Shown here one piece after another: positions 1-7,927 of a stretch of 64,000 bases of DNA (positions are counted from its first letter, which is position 1; the number at the start of each line of letters is the position of its first letter). A program made the translations under genes and the position numbers. Source of the DNA: Caulobacter vibrioides OR37 (lineage in GTDB: Bacteria > Pseudomonadota > Alphaproteobacteria > Caulobacterales > Caulobacteraceae); NCBI RefSeq assembly GCF_000372645.1, contig NZ_APMP01000025.1:1-64000 (forward strand). The letters are read 5' to 3'. The notes beneath the pieces are model-generated. The model was not told where the DNA came from. It ran no database searches and worked only from the letters and a program-made list of their open reading frames with translations.

Positions 1-738
1 CAGCGGCGACGGGGCCTCCTCGATGACCTTCTGGTTGCGGCGCTGGATCGAGCATTCGCGCTCGAACAGGTGGACGACGTTGCCATGCTTGTCGCCCAGC
101 ACCTGGATCTCGATGTGGCGCGGGCTTTGGATGAACTTCTCGATGAAGATCCGGTCGTCGCCGAAGCTCGCCTTGGCCTCGGCCCGCACGGCCGGGAAGC
201 CTTCCTCGACGTCCTGGCGGGTCCAGGCCACGCGGATGCCCTTGCCGCCGCCACCGGCCGAGGCCTTGATCATCACCGGATAGCCGATCTCCTCGGCGAT
301 CTTCACCGCCTCGGCGGTGTCGGCGATCTCGCCGATGTGGCCGGGCACGCAGGACACGCCCGCCTTCTGGGCGAACTTCTTGCTCTCGATCTTGTCGCCC
401 ATGGCCTGGATGGCGCCGGGGTTGGGACCGATGAACACGACGCCCTCGTCGGCGCAGCGCTGGGCGAAGCCGGCGTTCTCCGACAGGAAGCCAAAGCCCG
501 GATGCACGGCTTGCGCCCCCGTCGCCTTGCACGCGGCGATGATCTTGTCGGCCACCAGATAGCTCTGATTGGCCGGCGAGGCGCCGATATGCACCGCCTC
601 GTCGGCCATCTCCACCGCCAGCGACCCCGCGTCCGCGTCCGAATAGACCACCACCGTCGCGATCCCCAGCCGGCGGCACGTCTTGATCACGCGCACCGCG
701 ATCTCCCCTCGGTTCGCGATCAGGATCTTGCTGAACAT
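1..738 (-). CDS. pccA: Propionyl-CoA carboxylase alpha subunit (biotin carboxylase), 5' part only
   Basis: This is the N-terminal ~246 residues of a biotin-dependent acyl-CoA carboxylase alpha chain; the gene runs off the left edge of the window. The protein starts [20 protein letters not shown] and continues with the biotin-carboxylase fold and the ATP-grasp region, including a glycine-rich SAGGGGKG loop and the [12 protein letters not shown] segment. The stretch [14 protein letters not shown] and the overall wording fit the propionyl-CoA carboxylase subgroup better than AccC of acetyl-CoA carboxylase. PccA carboxylates its own biotin using ATP and bicarbonate, then works with PccB to make methylmalonyl-CoA. 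The biotinyl domain that would settle the assignment lies outside the window, so a methylcrotonyl-CoA or general acyl-CoA carboxylase is still possible. It is divergent from the LamG gene. Confidence 0.85.
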   Translation of the reverse strand, partial: MFSKILIANRGEIAVRVIKTCRRLGIATVVVYSDADAGSLAVEMADEAVHIGASPANQSYLVADKIIAACKATGAQAVHPGFGFLSENAGFAQRCADEGVVFIGPNPGAIQAMGDKIESKKFAQKAGVSCVPGHIGEIADTAEAVKIAEEIGYPVMIKASAGGGGKGIRVAWTRQDVEEGFPAVRAEAKASFGDDRIFIEKFIQSPRHIEIQVLGDKHGNVVHLFERECSIQRRNQKVIEEAPSPL

Positions 739-770
739 CCGGTGTTTCCCGCAGGGTTATCGTCTTGTTG

Positions 771-783
771 GACACCGGTTATC
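771..783. promoter_or_regulatory. Putative LacI-type operator, distal copy
   Basis: GACACCGGTTATC is centred on the palindromic core ACCGGT (774-779). It lies in the 161-bp divergent region between pccA and the LamG gene. A second copy sits exactly 70 bp downstream, and a perfect palindromic version occurs at 40904-40915. A central CG in a short palindrome is characteristic of LacI-family operators. The assignment is inference; no LacI gene lies in the window. Confidence 0.4.
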
Positions 784-840
784 AGGCCCGGACGGGTTTG
801 CAACCTCGCCCCCGGAGCGCTACACCTCTCCTCGAGGCAT

Positions 841-853
841 GACACCGGTTACC
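841..853. promoter_or_regulatory. Putative LacI-type operator, proximal copy
   Basis: GACACCGGTTACC repeats the first eleven bases (GACACCGGTTA) of the site at 771 and lies 47 bp before the LamG-protein start codon, a normal place for a repressor site overlapping a promoter. The core ACCGGT is at 844-849. Two matching sites in one short intergenic region make chance less likely than a single match would. Confidence 0.4.
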
Positions 854-899
854 GAGAGTAGGGTTCCGCGATGTCCGCCCACGGGAGGAGACGGTTCCG

Positions 900-3800
900 A
901 TGAAGGCGATTTTCCTGGGCTCGGCTTGCGCGCTGATCCTGGCCCAAGCGGCCAACGCGGCGCGGACGACCGACGAGCCGGCGCTGCTGTTCAAGGCCTC
1001 GGGCGACAAGGGCCTCGTCGCGGACGTGGCTGGCGGCGACCCGGTTCCCAACTTCGCCGACAAGGTCACGTCCATCCCGAACGGCAAGATCGGCAAGGGC
1101 TTCCACGCCGAGGACGAGGGGATCGTCGCCTGGAACGCGCCGGGCAATATCCAGGCCCAGCGCGGGACCCTGGCCTTCTTCTGGCGCTCGGGCTACCCGG
1201 TCGGCGTCGCTCCGTTCGTGATCTTCCGCGTCGGCTACGCCGATCACACCAGTTGGGACATGGCGTTCCTGCGCATCGACTGGAACGGCCACGGCTTCGA
1301 CGCCTTCGTCACCGACAACGGCCTGGCGCGCACCCGCGTCTCGTTCAAGCTGGACAAGGCCCCCGCCCCCGACGCCTGGACGCACCTGGCCTTCACCTGG
1401 GACGAGACGACCGGCGTTCAGCTGTTCGTCGACGGCAAGCTGGCCGCCAAAAAGCAAGCCCAGGCGGTCTATGACGCGGGCCTGGACCAGTTCGGCGTCG
1501 CCGGCCGCGTGATCGCCCCGCACCAGGTGCAGAGCCGCTACAACTTCACCCGAGGCGGCGACCTGGACGAGATCCGGGTCTACGACCGCCCGCTGGAGGC
1601 AGCCGCCATCGCCGCCCTGTCCCACGGCGAGGCCCCGACCGCCTCGGCCGAGGTCCCGACCCTGGCCGATCCGGCCATCCACGCCGCCTGGCGTCAGCGC
1701 TACGGCTGGAACAAGAGCCCGCCGCCCTACCTGGCCGACGAGAAGACCACCATCCGCAAGGTCGAGTTCGCCGACGCCAAGGACATCAAGGAATGGATGT
1801 GGAAGGCCACCGACGGCATTTCCGAGACCACCTGGCCCGGCGTCTACAACCGCTCGCGCCTGCCCGGTCGTAACGACTATTTCCAGTTGCCCGACTGGAA
1901 CGTCTATGTCGACGGCGGCAAGGCCCTGACGCTCAAGCTGCCCGACGAGCCGATCAACCGACTGGAAATCCAGGGAACCGCCTATGGCGACCTCTCCTGG
2001 GCGGCCAAGGCGGGTGAGAAAGGCGCCTCGGTGGGGACCCGCGCCAAGGACCAGGAGCGCACGGTCAATACCCTGGCCAAGCCGCTGACCGGCGGCGTGC
2101 TGACCTTCACCAACGTGGCTCAGGAGACCCCGATCCAGGAGATCTGGGCCTATGACGTCTTCGCCGGCGCCGAGCCGAAGGACGCGTTCAAGATGAGCTA
2201 CACGGTCCGCGCCGACGTGGCGCCGGACTATCTGAACCTGGCCGCGCTCAACGCCTATATCGCCGGCCGCCACCCGGCGGGCGAGCGCGCCACGGTCGTG
2301 GCCCTGCCCGAGGGCGCGCCCAGCCGCAAACGGCGCGACAGCGATCTCTCCGGCTCGCCAGCCGTTCGGGGCCTGCCGATCGTCCACGTGCTGATCCCGT
2401 CGGGCTTCGGCGACGCGCCTCCGGCTCAGGCCCTGGCCCGCAACTGGGCCTATGGCTGGGAGAACGCCCGCGACGGCCTGGACGGCGTCGCCATCGACAT
2501 CCCCGCCCTGCCCGGCGCGGCGGGGACGCTGATCCCGCTGAACATCCAGGTGAAGGATCCGATCTGGCCCGGGCGGAACATGATCGACGTCAGCGTCTCG
2601 GTGAAGGCCGGCGAGCCGCGCACCGTCTGGCTCGACCTGCGCGACCGCATCCTGACGCCCGACAGCCTGTACCTGACCCTGGCCGCCGACAGCGCCGAGT
2701 TCGGTCCCAAGGCCCTGGACGGCGCAAAGATCCGCCTCGTCTTGAAGGACCGCGACCAGGCCAAGGTCGAGCATATCCAGGATCGCCTGAACCAGGTGAA
2801 GGACAACTGGGGCTTCCTGGTCGAGGAGCACACGACCTCCAAGCGCCAGGGCCTCTATCGCCGCCTCTACGCCGACATCACCGACCTGCTGCGCGTCGAT
2901 CCCGACAACAAGATCGGCCGCGAGTACTGGGGCGACATCACCTATGGCAGCCAGGGCTGGCCGGCGTTCGAGCAGCCGAAGCCCCCGGCGGGCGAGCCCC
3001 TGTGGGCCTTCCGGCAGCTCGAGGACCTGAAGCTGGTCAGCAAGTTCGTCAACTGGTGGGTCGACGAGCGCCAGTCCGACTTCGGCGACTTCGGCGGCGG
3101 CATCTCGGACGACACCGACCTCCTGCAGCAATGGCCCGGCCTGATCCTGATGGGCGTCCAGCCCGACAAGCTGACGGCCTCGCACGATCGGCTGGCCGAC
3201 GCCGCCTACAAGAACGGCATGTTCACGAACGGCCTGTCGACCATCGTGACCGACGAACTGCACGCTTACGAGGACGGCATCAATTCGAACTCGGAGGCGA
3301 TGTACATTCACTACGGCGAGCCCAAGGCCGTCGAGCGGCTGTTCACGACCGTCAAGGCCCTGCCTCGGATCATCGACAAGAACCCGGCCGGCCACATCCA
3401 CTTCAACACCAACTGGTACAATGGCGCGATGTCGTACCGGGAAGGTCCGTGGGAGTGGCAGAAGCCCTATTCGTTCGGCGTCACCCATCCGCCGATCCTG
3501 ATCAGCGACTTCAACAACGACCCGACCTCCCGCGCTCTGGTCCTGGGCCTGGCCGATGGCTATCTGGCCCACGCCAAGAAGGACGGCGCGATCCCCAACG
3601 AGATCAACTGGCGCAGCGACGCCGAGCGCGGCGGCACGGTGCTGCAAGGCTCGGGGGCCGACGGTCCGTTCCAGCTGTTCTGGCAGGCCTGGCGCCTGAC
3701 CGGCGACCAAAAGTACCTGGCCCCGATCCGTTGGCGGATCGGCAAGGCAGGCGTCAAATCGCTGCAGAGCATCAACGAGAACGCTCTGATGGAGCTGGGT

Positions 3801-4691
3801 CTCGGCGAGGCCAACAAGGACGCGATCCTCAAGGCCTCGGGCAAGGGCGCCGGCGCGGAGCGCTACGCGGCCTGGAACCTGACCGGCGACAAGACCTATC
3901 TCGAGGCGCTGTATGCCGACGAGATCCAGTGGAACAGCCAGCATCTCTACATGCACACCGAAGGCCACTGGTGGTCGGACCGCGTGGAGCTGCCCTCTGA
4001 CATCCTGCAACGCTCGCGCCTGGGCGGCATCGCCAACAAGCGCGGCCAGATGACGCCGGGCCACACCGTCTCCTGGCGGTTCGACGGCGCCGACGGGACG
4101 GACGTGGCGGTGCTGATCAAGGACGCCACGAAGACCGGCTTCAAGGTCATCGCCTACAACTCGGCCGACAAGCCGGTGACGGCGACCATGACCGGCTGGA
4201 ACGTCGCGCCCGGCCAGTGGAGCCTGACGCAAGGGATCGACGCCAACGGCGACGACGCGATCGACGGCGCCGGTCAGACTCGCGCCCTGCCCTTCGAGCG
4301 CAGCCTCGGAACGCAGGTGGTGCTGCCCCCTCGCCAGACGACGATCATCGACATGAAGCAGGTGACAGCCGGCGACGATCCCGCCCAGCGCGCCGATCTC
4401 GGCGTCGGACGGGGCGACATCGCGGTGAACGGCGCCACCGTCACCGCCACGGTCCACAGCCTGGGGGCCCAGGACGCGACGGCGGCCCGGCTGGAGCTGG
4501 TCGACGCCTCGGGCAAGGTGCTGGACTCCGCCCCGACCCCGGCCCTCAAAGCCCCCAAGGACCTGCTGCCCAAGACCGCCTCGGTGAAGCTGAAGATCCC
4601 GGCCGGCGTAAAGGCCCAGGGCCTGCGGGTGCGGATCGTCACCAGCCAACCCCAGAACACCCGCCTGAACGACGAGGTCGTGCTGCCGTGA
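900..4691 (+). CDS. Large secreted LamG-domain protein, probable carbohydrate-active exoprotein
   Basis: A 1263-residue protein of no named family that I recognise. It begins with a signal peptide (residues 1-20, cleavage near ANAA). Residues ~25-245 form a LamG/concanavalin-like jelly-roll ending in the typical DEIRVYDRPLE motif. The middle region (~690-1030) is rich in Trp, His and Asn, with segments such as DFGDFGGGISDDTDL, HFNTNWYNGA and INENALMELGLGE. These look like an alpha/alpha-toroid of the kind found in polysaccharide lyases and glycoside hydrolases, but I cannot name the family. The C-terminal ~120 residues look like a CARDB/Ig-type beta domain. It stands alone, divergent from pccA, with two LacI-like operators upstream. 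Best guess: a periplasmic or outer-surface polysaccharide-degrading enzyme induced by sugar. The start follows a GGAGGAGACGG ribosome-binding stretch. Confidence 0.75.
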   Translation: MKAIFLGSACALILAQAANAARTTDEPALLFKASGDKGLVADVAGGDPVPNFADKVTSIPNGKIGKGFHAEDEGIVAWNAPGNIQAQRGTLAFFWRSGYPVGVAPFVIFRVGYADHTSWDMAFLRIDWNGHGFDAFVTDNGLARTRVSFKLDKAPAPDAWTHLAFTWDETTGVQLFVDGKLAAKKQAQAVYDAGLDQFGVAGRVIAPHQVQSRYNFTRGGDLDEIRVYDRPLEAAAIAALSHGEAPTASAEVPTLADPAIHAAWRQRYGWNKSPPPYLADEKTTIRKVEFADAKDIKEWMWKATDGISETTWPGVYNRSRLPGRNDYFQLPDWNVYVDGGKALTLKLPDEPINRLEIQGTAYGDLSWAAKAGEKGASVGTRAKDQERTVNTLAKPLTGGVLTFTNVAQETPIQEIWAYDVFAGAEPKDAFKMSYTVRADVAPDYLNLAALNAYIAGRHPAGERATVVALPEGAPSRKRRDSDLSGSPAVRGLPIVHVLIPSGFGDAPPAQALARNWAYGWENARDGLDGVAIDIPALPGAAGTLIPLNIQVKDPIWPGRNMIDVSVSVKAGEPRTVWLDLRDRILTPDSLYLTLAADSAEFGPKALDGAKIRLVLKDRDQAKVEHIQDRLNQVKDNWGFLVEEHTTSKRQGLYRRLYADITDLLRVDPDNKIGREYWGDITYGSQGWPAFEQPKPPAGEPLWAFRQLEDLKLVSKFVNWWVDERQSDFGDFGGGISDDTDLLQQWPGLILMGVQPDKLTASHDRLADAAYKNGMFTNGLSTIVTDELHAYEDGINSNSEAMYIHYGEPKAVERLFTTVKALPRIIDKNPAGHIHFNTNWYNGAMSYREGPWEWQKPYSFGVTHPPILISDFNNDPTSRALVLGLADGYLAHAKKDGAIPNEINWRSDAERGGTVLQGSGADGPFQLFWQAWRLTGDQKYLAPIRWRIGKAGVKSLQSINENALMELGLGEANKDAILKASGKGAGAERYAAWNLTGDKTYLEALYADEIQWNSQHLYMHTEGHWWSDRVELPSDILQRSRLGGIANKRGQMTPGHTVSWRFDGADGTDVAVLIKDATKTGFKVIAYNSADKPVTATMTGWNVAPGQWSLTQGIDANGDDAIDGAGQTRALPFERSLGTQVVLPPRQTTIIDMKQVTAGDDPAQRADLGVGRGDIAVNGATVTATVHSLGAQDATAARLELVDASGKVLDSAPTPALKAPKDLLPKTASVKLKIPAGVKAQGLRVRIVTSQPQNTRLNDEVVLP

Positions 4692-4697
4692 GGACAG

Positions 4698-4726
4698 GAT
4701 CCCGGCTTCACACGGAAGTCGGGATC
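4698..4726. terminator. Hairpin between convergent genes
   Basis: Twelve-base arms (4698-4709 and 4715-4726) pair with only one G-U and a five-base loop, between the ends of the convergent LamG and DJ-1 genes. There is no clear T run on either side, so it may act as a weak bidirectional terminator or as a 3'-end stabiliser. Confidence 0.4.
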
Positions 4727-5303
4727 ACCGACTCGAGAACTCCCGGGCGAACATCGCCTCGAAGCCCGCGAGCATCTCTTCAGCCTCCGGCGCGACCAGC
4801 CGCGCCACGGCGGCGGCGAAGCTCACCGGCGCCAGGCCCGAGGCGCTGACCACCTTGCCGTCGGTCACCGCGCGCGGCGTGTCCACATAGTGCTCCGCGC
4901 CGGGATAGTCGGCCACGGCCTTGGCCAGCCACTCCTGGCCGTTCGAGGTGTGCTTTCGCCCGTCGAACAGGCCGGCGTGGGCCAGGGCGGTCGTGCCGGC
5001 GCAGATGCCCGCCACCGGCTTGCCGTCCGCGAAGGCTTGGCGCAGCAGCGCGGTCACGGCCTTGTTCTCGCCCTCGGTCCAGGCGTCGCTGCCGATCGCG
5101 ATGAAGAGGTCGGCGTCGCTCAGCACCGGATCGTCAAAGCGGTAGTCGGACGCGGCCAGGATCCCGCCGATCGAGGTCTCGGGCTCACCGTCCGGCGTGG
5201 CGATCTCGATCTGGACCTTCAGTTCGCGGCGCAGCAGGGCCAGCACCGGCCCGGCCTCCCAATCGGCCCAGCCCGGTTGCAAAAGTGCGACGGCGACGGT
5301 CAT
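4725..5303 (-). CDS. DJ-1/PfpI family protein
   Basis: A 192-residue single-domain member of the DJ-1/PfpI (class I glutamine amidotransferase-like) superfamily. The nucleophile-elbow cysteine is in GICAGTTALA, about residue 100. Family members act as glyoxalases/deglycases, stress chaperones or proteases; the sequence does not show which applies here. The N-terminus (MTVAVALLQPGWADWE) lacks a signal peptide, so it is cytoplasmic. The start codon is preceded by AGGAGATCCC, and this AGGAG comes from the edge of the adjacent two-hairpin repeat. It is monocistronic and convergent with the LamG gene. Confidence 0.8.
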   Translation of the reverse strand: MTVAVALLQPGWADWEAGPVLALLRRELKVQIEIATPDGEPETSIGGILAASDYRFDDPVLSDADLFIAIGSDAWTEGENKAVTALLRQAFADGKPVAGICAGTTALAHAGLFDGRKHTSNGQEWLAKAVADYPGAEHYVDTPRAVTDGKVVSASGLAPVSFAAAVARLVAPEAEEMLAGFEAMFAREFSSR

Positions 5304-5310
5304 GGGATCT

Positions 5311-5428
5311 CCTAGAGCGTGAGGCTGAAAGTGGGAACCGGTTTCAGCTTATCTCACGCTCTAAACATTTGATTTAGAGCCTTTTTGACGCCTGAAATCG
5401 ATTCCGATTTCAGGCTAAAGGCTCTAGG
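5311..5428. repeat. Two-hairpin dispersed repeat, copy A
   Basis: A ~118-bp palindromic element bounded by CTAGAGC and GCTCTAG. Hairpin 1 pairs AGAGCGTGAG (5314-5323) with CTCACGCTCT (5353-5362) plus an inner GCTGAAA/TTTCAGC stem. Hairpin 2 pairs GAGCCTTT with AAAGGCTC and has an inner stem around GATTCC. The linker CTAAACATTTGATTTAGAGC is almost identical in copy B (49282-49398) and recognisable in inverted orientation in copy C (28617-28736), while the stem sequences differ between copies. Confidence 0.85.
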
Positions 5429-5469
5429 CTCTCTACCGGACGAGCGCTTGAACGCTTACATTGGCTGTC

Positions 5470-5949
5470 ATGACAGATGCAGCCATCCTTTCAACCGCCG
5501 GTTTCGACTTGACGCCGCCGACGGAACCCGAACGCGAACGCCTGGAGGCCGACCTGACCGCCGAGGAGGCTCGCGTTCTCCTGCACCACGGCACCGAGGC
5601 CCCGTTTTGCGGCGGCCTGCTGGGCGAGAAGAACCCCGGCGTCTACGCCTGCCGCCTCTGCGGCTTGCCGCTGTTCAAGCACGAGACCAAGTTCGAGAGC
5701 GGCACGGGCTGGCCCAGCTTCTACGCGCCGTTCGCCGAGGACCACGTGGTCGGCGTGCGCGACACGTCCTACGGCATGGTCCGCATCGAGACCCGCTGCG
5801 CCCGCTGCGACAGCCACCAGGGCCACGTCTTCCCGGACGGCCCGGCCCCGACGCGGCTGCGCTACTGCATCAACTCGGTGTCGCTGCAATTCGTGAAGGC
5901 CGGCGATCCCCTGCCCGATCCGCTGCATCGGGGCGACAAGATCGGCTGA
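5470..5949 (+). CDS. msrB: Peptide-methionine (R)-S-oxide reductase
   Basis: MsrB reduces the R epimer of methionine sulfoxide in oxidised proteins, using thioredoxin. The 159-residue protein has the family zinc site (C61 and C64 in CRLC; C110 and C113 in CARC), the SGTGWPSFY motif and the catalytic cysteine C133 in RYCINSVSLQF. The usual resolving-cysteine position in SGxGWPSF is a threonine here; C47 in TEAPFCGGLL might substitute, but that is a guess. No signal peptide, so cytoplasmic. An upstream in-frame TTG at 5461 exists, but the ATG at 5470 is the more natural start; neither has a strong Shine-Dalgarno. A short GC-rich hairpin (5950-5966) followed by CTTTTC sits just after the stop and may terminate it. 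Confidence 0.92.
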   Translation: MTDAAILSTAGFDLTPPTEPERERLEADLTAEEARVLLHHGTEAPFCGGLLGEKNPGVYACRLCGLPLFKHETKFESGTGWPSFYAPFAEDHVVGVRDTSYGMVRIETRCARCDSHQGHVFPDGPAPTRLRYCINSVSLQFVKAGDPLPDPLHRGDKIG

Positions 5950-6062
5950 GGCGGGCGCGCCCCGCCCCAGCTTTTCTCAATCCCCATCGAATTGATATGA
6001 ATTGAGACGAACGGCGGGAGCGGGCATCAGCGTTTCGACGGCCCAAGCCTATCGAGTTGCGC

Positions 6063-6698
6063 ATGATGATGCCTCCGCCCTCAACCTTCGAGCCCGCCGA
6101 GGCCTTTCGCGGCTATCGCGAGGATCCGCCGATCCTGATCGTGCCGGGGCTTTACAACTCCGGTCCGGACCACTGGCAGAGCCATTGGGAACGGACGCTG
6201 CCGAACGCCGAGCGCGTCGAGCAGCAGCACTGGGAGCGCCCGCTGCTGGGCGACTGGACGATCAGCCTGGCCGAGGCCGTGCGTCGGCGGCCCGGCGCGA
6301 TCCTGGTGGCGCACAGCCTGGGCTGCGCCCTGGTCGCCCACTTCGCCCAGGTGACCGGCGGACGTGGCGTCGGCGGGGCCATGCTGGTCGCGCCGGCCGA
6401 CGTCAATCGCGAGGGCCCGGCCGGCCGCCTCTTGGTCGGCTTCTCGCCGATCCCCCGCCAGCGCCTGCCCTTCCCCAGCCTGGTCGTGGCCAGCCGCAAC
6501 GACCCCTATGTCGAGATCGAACGCGCCGAGGCCTTCGCGCGCGGCTGGGGCTCGGAGTTCGTCGATCTGGGCCGCGCGGGGCACATCAATGTCGAGTCGG
6601 GCCACGGCGCCTGGTCGCGCGGGCGGAGCCTTCTGAACGGCCTGATCCGCAAGGTCGCCGTCCAGGAAAGCGAAACGCGCGCGCCAAGGCGCCCCTGA
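6063..6698 (+). CDS. RBBP9/YdeN-type alpha/beta hydrolase
   Basis: A ~211-residue serine hydrolase. The oxyanion-side motif IVPGLYNSGPDHWQSHWE and the nucleophile elbow VAHSLGC are typical of the RBBP9/YdeN family, as are the acidic residue in SRNDPYV and the catalytic histidine in GHINVESGHG. These small cytoplasmic esterases usually have unknown substrates. Three ATG codons in a row (6063, 6066, 6069) make the exact start uncertain, and a TTG two codons upstream is also possible. It lies between msrB and the convergent tRNA-Leu gene and appears to be transcribed alone. Confidence 0.85.
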   Translation: MMMPPPSTFEPAEAFRGYREDPPILIVPGLYNSGPDHWQSHWERTLPNAERVEQQHWERPLLGDWTISLAEAVRRRPGAILVAHSLGCALVAHFAQVTGGRGVGGAMLVAPADVNREGPAGRLLVGFSPIPRQRLPFPSLVVASRNDPYVEIERAEAFARGWGSEFVDLGRAGHINVESGHGAWSRGRSLLNGLIRKVAVQESETRAPRRP

Positions 6699-6729
6699 GG
6701 GCGCGGCCGGCCAGATATCGAAAGACAGT

Positions 6730-6814
6730 TGGTGCGGGCGGTCGGGGTCGAACCGACACTCCTTTCGGAACCGGATTTTGAGTCCGGCGCGTCTACCAGT
6801 TTCACCACGCCCGC
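6730..6814 (-). tRNA. tRNA-Leu(CAA)
   Basis: On the minus strand the sequence folds into a class II tRNA. The acceptor stem GCGGGCG (from 6814) pairs with CGCCCGC, the anticodon loop is CTCAAAA with anticodon CAA, there is a short variable arm, and the T-loop is GGTTCGACCCC. The 3' CCA is encoded (6730-6732). The tRNA reads UUG leucine codons. Confidence 0.97.
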
Positions 6815-6915
6815 AGGCTTCGCATCGGCGAAGGGTGGCCTTCCTAGCAGGCGTCGACGGCGATTTCCAGTGTCGCGATGCGCGGTCTACCATTTGCCGC
6901 GATCGGAGATTCCCC

Positions 6916-7902
6916 ATGCTTAAACCCGGCCCCCGCAACCTGATCACCGACGTGCCTGGCCTTCTGGTCGGATGCGTCGAGGACGAGGCCGCGCGCACGG
7001 GGACGACGATCGTTCTCTGTCCCGAAGCCTGGACGGCGGCGGTGGATGTGCGCGGCGGCGGGCCGGCGGTGCGCGAGACCGATACGCTGCGGCCCGAGAA
7101 CAGCTTCTCCAAGGCCCACGCCATCTGCCTGTCCGGCGGTTCGGTGTTCGGGCTAGGCGCGGCCGATGGCGCGACGGCGGCGCTGTCGGCGCGAGGGCAT
7201 GGGCTGAGACTGTCGCCCGGAACCCCAGCCATCCCGATCGTGCCGTCCGCCTGTCTGCACGACCTGGCCAATGGCGGCGACAAGGCCTGGGGCCTAACCC
7301 CGCCCTATCGCGAGCTGGGCATGAAGGCCGTGGCGGCGGCCTCGGCGGACTTTCCGCTGGGCTCGGTCGGGGCCGGGCGCGGCGCGATGGCGGGGACGCG
7401 CAAGGGCGGGCTGGGCTCGGCGTCGATCGACCTGGGCGATGGCCTGATCGTCGGCGCGCTGGTGGCGGCCAATCCGATCGGCTCGCCCTACATGGCCGAC
7501 GGCGAGACCTTCTGGGCCTGGCCGTTCGAGATCGACGGCGAGTTCGGCGGCCAGCGGCCGGGCGACCTGGCGGCGGCGATCGAGCCCATTCCCGACGATT
7601 CGAAGCTGGCCGCGCGCCTGAAGGCCGGCGCAAACACCACCCTGGCCCTGGTGGCGACCAACGCCGATCTCAGCACCGCCGAAGCCCAGCGCGTGGCGAT
7701 GATGGCCCACGACGGCATGGCCCGCGCGGTGCGCCCCGCCCACACGCCGTTCGACGGCGACGTGGTCTTCGCCCTGGCCTCGGGCGCGGTCGCGCTGGGC
7801 GCCGATCCCATGCGCCGCCTGCTGCTGGCCAAGATCGGCTCGGCGGCCGCCGACTGCCTGGCGCGGGCGATCGCCCGAGCGGTCTTCGAAGCGGCCCGCT
7901 GA
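6916..7902 (+). CDS. P1 family (DmpA/BapA-type) aminopeptidase
   Basis: A 328-residue Ntn-hydrolase of peptidase family S58/P1. These proteins cleave themselves before a Ser/Thr, which then becomes the N-terminal nucleophile; the expected site is in GANTTLALVATNADLS near residue 240. Other family segments are ITDVPGLLVG at the N-terminus, the SGGSVFGLGAADG glycine-rich region, and VGAGRGAMAGTRKGGLGSAS. Relatives remove N-terminal D- or beta-amino acids from short peptides. No signal sequence is seen, so it is probably cytoplasmic. It is transcribed alone, downstream of and divergent from tRNA-Leu. Confidence 0.88.
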   Translation: MLKPGPRNLITDVPGLLVGCVEDEAARTGTTIVLCPEAWTAAVDVRGGGPAVRETDTLRPENSFSKAHAICLSGGSVFGLGAADGATAALSARGHGLRLSPGTPAIPIVPSACLHDLANGGDKAWGLTPPYRELGMKAVAAASADFPLGSVGAGRGAMAGTRKGGLGSASIDLGDGLIVGALVAANPIGSPYMADGETFWAWPFEIDGEFGGQRPGDLAAAIEPIPDDSKLAARLKAGANTTLALVATNADLSTAEAQRVAMMAHDGMARAVRPAHTPFDGDVVFALASGAVALGADPMRRLLLAKIGSAAADCLARAIARAVFEAAR

Positions 7903-7927
7903 CAGCGCCAAGGCGGTGGCTGAAGGC

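Noticed and set aside
849..4649. A 1266-codon open frame on the minus strand antisense to the LamG gene
   Set aside because: It mirrors the codon-position bias of the real gene, has no signal peptide, domain or ribosome-binding site, and is low-complexity in residues typical of antisense GC-rich frames. The plus-strand frame has a signal peptide and LamG domain.
6506..6808. Open frame on the minus strand starting MVKLVDAPDSKSGS across the tRNA-Leu
   Set aside because: This peptide is a well-known false translation of tRNA-Leu genes; the DNA folds as a tRNA.
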